Below are positions 7,285 to 9,754 of a DNA stretch of 9,754 nt, one piece after another. The DNA comes from an uncultured Chthoniobacterales bacterium (lineage in GTDB: Bacteria > Verrucomicrobiota > Verrucomicrobiia > Chthoniobacterales > UBA10450): assembly GCA_955652155.1 (NCBI GenBank), contig CATPAT010000158.1:1-9754 (forward strand), given 5' to 3'. The notes below the pieces were generated by a model. That model was not told the DNA's origin. It ran no database searches and saw nothing but the letters and a program-made list of their open reading frames with translations. Numbering within the stretch: position 1 is the stretch's first letter; each line of letters starts with the position of its first letter. A program made the translations under genes and the position numbers.

Positions 7285-7339
7285 GACAGCATTAACGGGA
7301 TTCCGAGGATCCAATCCAGTTCATTCTGTAAATCCTGTC
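7285..7339. repeat. Imperfect palindromic, roughly 9-bp-period intergenic repeat
   Basis: The 55-bp block between the S9 peptidase and pgi begins with GACAGCATTAAC (7285-7296) and ends, on the other strand, with GACAGGATTTAC (7339-7328), 10 of 12 bases alike. The centre is near the GGATCC at 7307-7312, where the match to the other arm continues with small gaps. One half also reads as nine-base units on the minus strand (CAGGATTTA then CAGAATGAA). It starts 10 bases after the S9 peptidase stop. It resembles the scattered ACAGGATTTACAGGAT-type elements I remember from many environmental genomes. It could act as an mRNA end hairpin, but has no T-tract, so a terminator is not claimed. Confidence 0.6.
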
Positions 7340-7349
7340 TTTCTTCGAT

Positions 7350-9731
7350 TTATCTCGGCGGTTTGGCCGGTTTTTCTTCGGTGCTTTCCCGCTTGACCGG
7401 TACTTCATCTCTCGGGGCCACTTCGTACTCCGGTTTCGGCGCGCCGAGCAGCCAGTGGTCGAACCAACCAACAATATTTTGCAAACGCTCGACCCGATGC
7501 CACGGCTTGCCGGAGCGTGAGAGCTCGTGCGATTCGTCCGGAAATCGCACCATTACCGTCGGGATTTTCCGGAACTTGAGTGCGCGGAACATTTCCTCGC
7601 CGCCCGCGCCCGGCGGCGTTCTGTAATCGGCCTCACCCAAAATAAACATCATCGGCGTCTTCACATCCTTGATATAAGTGATTGGCGAGCGCGCTTTGAA
7701 ATCCTCTTCCTGATCGAACGGCGGCCCTTTGAACCAGGCCGGTTGAAACAAGGTGAAGTCCGCTGTGTACCACCAATGCGCCCAGCTCGCGATGTCGCGC
7801 TGTGCTACTGCCGCCGCGAAACGAGTGGTATGTCCGACCACCCAGTTCGTTAGCAACCCGCCGCCGCTGCCGCCAGTGACACCGAGTTTTTTGTCGTCGA
7901 TGTAACCGCGCTTGATCACTTCATCGATGCCCGCCATCAAATCTTTGAAATCGTCGCCGGGATAATGGTACTGAATCACGTTGCCGAAATCCTGACCGTA
8001 GGTTGTGCTCCCGCGCGGATTTGGAAAGAGCACCACGTAACCCTTCGCCGCCATCCATTGGAATTCGTGCTCGAAAATGTAGCCGTAAGCCGCGTGCGGT
8101 CCGCCATGAATATTAAGAATAAGCGGATATTTTTTCGCCGGATTAAAATCTGGAGGCTTCTGGATCCACGCCTGAATTGTTTTTCCATCGAAACTCTTGT
8201 ACGAAATTTCTTCGGGTTCTGTCAGATTGAGTTTGGAGAAAAGTTCCTTGTTGACGTCGGTCAGCTGTCGCGGCTGCGCGTTGGGTGACTGTCGATCCAA
8301 CACAAACAAATCACCGACCCGCGTCGGGGTGGAGACCGCATAAACGAGCTTCGAGCCGTCACCTGGCGCGCGGAATCGGGAGACTGCCTGATTGCCGTTG
8401 ACCAGATCGCTGACGGCGCCGGTTGTCGCGTCGAACGACGCCAGAATCGCCTTGCCTTCTTTGCCATAGGTCTCTACCAGACTGCGCCCATCTGGTGTCC
8501 AGATCGGAACGCTTCGACCGCCGGCACGCGGCGGCGCATTATCTCCGAACGGCCCATCGCCGATGTCGAAATCGAATTTTTCGGTCAGATTTCGTGGCTT
8601 CGCGTTCGGTGTAAGATCGACAATCCACAGGTCCGGCTGCGTGTAGGAGTTCACCGGTTGCGTCACCGAAGCGACGAAGGCGAATTGTTTGCCATCCGGA
8701 CTGAGCGAAAGATTGCCCACGTCCATGTCGATCGTGTTCAGCTTGGTCGCGTTGCCGCCGTTGAGGCTGATCGAATAAAGCTCGCTCTTCGGCTGTTCGT
8801 AATACGGCTCGTCCACGTGCAGCGAAACAAAATAGATCTGGCCGCCATCTTTCGACCAAACAATGTTGCCTTCATCGAAGCGCCCGAATGTCACTTGCTT
8901 CGGCTGCACTTTTTCGTCCGCATTCCGCGGCGCCTGGATGGTCCAAATGTGTCCCGGATGTTTTGGGTCGGCGTAGCCTTCGTTGTCTTCGCGATAGACC
9001 GCGCGCGTGATCACGCGGACGTCGCTCTCATGTTCTGATTCGGCTTCTGCTTTTTTTGCGGCTTGGTCGGACGCACTCTTGGTCGCTGCCTCTTTCTCAC
9101 CCGGAGTTTTGGACGACGCGTGCGGAACGCTTGGCGAAGCCTCGCTGGCTGCTTTCTTCAATTCCTCTTCCTTCTTCTTTTTCTTTTCTTGTTTTGCCAG
9201 GTCTTCGGCGTTCGTCTCGCTGGTGAACGCGATTGTTTTTGCGTCCGGCGACCATGCCGGATTGCTCGCGCCTTTTGGCAAATCGGTAAAGGTAAACGAA
9301 TCGCCGCCCGCCATGGGCAAGATCGACAATTGCGGCGGCTCCGGTTTGCCATCTTTCTCGGTCGCCCGAACGAAGAGCAAAAATTTTCCATCCGGCGACC
9401 AACGCGGCGTTGAATCATGATCGCCCTTGGTCAACTGGTGCGGTCCTTCACTTCCGCTCATCGGCACGGACCAGATCGAAGTGTTGTAACCTTCCTTCTT
9501 CTCATTCACGGTCACGCGGACAAACGCGACCCGCGATCCATCCGGCGAAACTTCCGGATCGCCGATCCAGACAAACTCCCAAAGATCTTTTTCAGTAATA
9601 TTCCGTTTTTGAGCGAAGGCGGTGGTGCCGGCGGTGAAAACAAAAAGACAAATCACGAAGCACGAATGACGAATGACGAATGAATGCCGAAGCCAGAAGC
9701 CCGAAATGCAAGATCGACATCGTTTTGTCAT
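7350..9731 (-). CDS. Secreted S9-family (prolyl oligopeptidase / acylaminoacyl-peptidase-like) serine peptidase
   Basis: From the ATG at 9731 this is 793 residues. Residues 1-40 are a signal peptide (basic start, core CFVICLFVF, TTAFA before Q41), so the enzyme is exported. No lipobox is evident at the cleavage site. Seven S/T-P-D-G-like blade repeats (near 61, 111, 160, 292, 343, 411 and 456) form the N-terminal beta-propeller. The C-terminal alpha/beta-hydrolase domain (about 505-765) has HGGPHAAYG, the nucleophile elbow GGSGGG with S622, and triad partners D702 (GEADYRTP) and H735 (DESHE). The usual G-x-S-Y-G-G has glycine in place of tyrosine. It probably cleaves short peptides in the periplasm. 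A lysine-, glutamate- and alanine-rich low-complexity insert (about 176-240) separates blades 3 and 4. An upstream in-frame ATG at 9746 is possible, but its G starts the ribosome site that serves 9731. The frame is open to the window edge, so a longer form cannot be excluded. Confidence 0.93.
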   Translation of the reverse strand: MTKRCRSCISGFWLRHSFVIRHSCFVICLFVFTAGTTAFAQKRNITEKDLWEFVWIGDPEVSPDGSRVAFVRVTVNEKKEGYNTSIWSVPMSGSEGPHQLTKGDHDSTPRWSPDGKFLLFVRATEKDGKPEPPQLSILPMAGGDSFTFTDLPKGASNPAWSPDAKTIAFTSETNAEDLAKQEKKKKKEEELKKAASEASPSVPHASSKTPGEKEAATKSASDQAAKKAEAESEHESDVRVITRAVYREDNEGYADPKHPGHIWTIQAPRNADEKVQPKQVTFGRFDEGNIVWSKDGGQIYFVSLHVDEPYYEQPKSELYSISLNGGNATKLNTIDMDVGNLSLSPDGKQFAFVASVTQPVNSYTQPDLWIVDLTPNAKPRNLTEKFDFDIGDGPFGDNAPPRAGGRSVPIWTPDGRSLVETYGKEGKAILASFDATTGAVSDLVNGNQAVSRFRAPGDGSKLVYAVSTPTRVGDLFVLDRQSPNAQPRQLTDVNKELFSKLNLTEPEEISYKSFDGKTIQAWIQKPPDFNPAKKYPLILNIHGGPHAAYGYIFEHEFQWMAAKGYVVLFPNPRGSTTYGQDFGNVIQYHYPGDDFKDLMAGIDEVIKRGYIDDKKLGVTGGSGGGLLTNWVVGHTTRFAAAVAQRDIASWAHWWYTADFTLFQPAWFKGPPFDQEEDFKARSPITYIKDVKTPMMFILGEADYRTPPGAGGEEMFRALKFRKIPTVMVRFPDESHELSRSGKPWHRVERLQNIVGWFDHWLLGAPKPEYEVAPRDEVPVKRESTEEKPAKPPR
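9654..9709 (-). repeat. 7-bp tandem repeat inside the signal-peptide coding region
   Basis: Four near-identical heptamers of consensus (C/G)ACGAAT occupy 9654-9681, followed by decayed 7-bp units (such as GAAGCCA and GAAGCCC) to 9709. The array lies within the S9 peptidase reading frame and encodes RHSFVIRHSCFV, a 7-residue repeat that forms the end of the basic region and the start of the hydrophobic core of the signal peptide. It has the same period as the array at 3501-3528 but a different sequence. Confidence 0.8.
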
Positions 9732-9738
9732 TTGATCA

Positions 9739-9744
9739 TTCCTC
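9739..9744 (-). promoter_or_regulatory. Ribosome-binding site of the S9 peptidase gene
   Basis: GAGGAA on the minus strand lies 7 bases before the ATG at 9731, the best Shine-Dalgarno match and spacing in the window. It overlaps the G of the alternative ATG at 9746, so it favours the downstream start and removes five residues from the longest frame. Confidence 0.7.
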
Positions 9745-9754
9745 ATTGTTTCGA

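Noticed and set aside
7232..7349. Sigma-54 (-24/-12) or sigma-70 promoter upstream of pgi
   Set aside because: No TGGCAC-type/TTGC pair and no convincing -35/-10 pair with correct spacing could be found by eye.
9654..9709. CRISPR array
   Set aside because: The repeats are 7-bp units in direct tandem with no spacers, and no cas gene is present.

Overview
The window is an ordinary chromosomal stretch with one complete secreted-enzyme gene, a tight core-metabolism and signalling cluster, and one gene cut by the left edge. All six genes lie on the minus strand, so transcription runs from right to left. The gene types, the protein style and the short-period intergenic repeats suggest a soil or freshwater Verrucomicrobiota bacterium (Chthoniobacterales-like). 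That placement is inferred by recognition only. There is no rRNA, tRNA, CRISPR array, insertion sequence, phage gene or plasmid gene.

Layout in transcription order. (1) 9731-7350: an exported prolyl-oligopeptidase-family (S9) serine peptidase with a signal peptide, a seven-blade propeller and an alpha/beta-hydrolase domain. (2) 7349-7232: a 118-bp gap holding an imperfect palindromic repeat. (3) 7231-5654: glucose-6-phosphate isomerase with an extra C-terminal domain. (4) 5638-4928: a small soluble histidine kinase, 15 bp after pgi. (5) 4922-3534: an NtrC-type sigma-54 response regulator, 5 bp after the kinase, or overlapping it if the TTG start is used. (6) 3533-3464: a 70-bp gap with a 7-bp tandem repeat and an inverted repeat. 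(7) 3463-707: GlnD, the PII uridylyltransferase/uridylyl-removing enzyme. (8) 706-649: a short gap with a small hairpin. (9) 648-1: the N-terminal 216 residues of a sugar-phosphate nucleotidyltransferase.

How the genes may work together: pgi, the kinase and the regulator are packed closely enough to be co-transcribed, and glnD and the nucleotidyltransferase follow in the same direction. GlnD reads glutamine and modifies PII, and NtrC-type regulators are classic nitrogen regulators. The kinase/regulator pair may therefore belong to nitrogen or carbon/nitrogen control, but only gene order supports this. The isomerase and the nucleotidyltransferase both act on hexose phosphates, at the branch between glycolysis and polysaccharide precursors.

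No undescribed multi-gene system is visible. The most unusual signals are short tandem or palindromic repeats at three gene junctions. One of them is translated and supplies part of the S9 peptidase's signal peptide.
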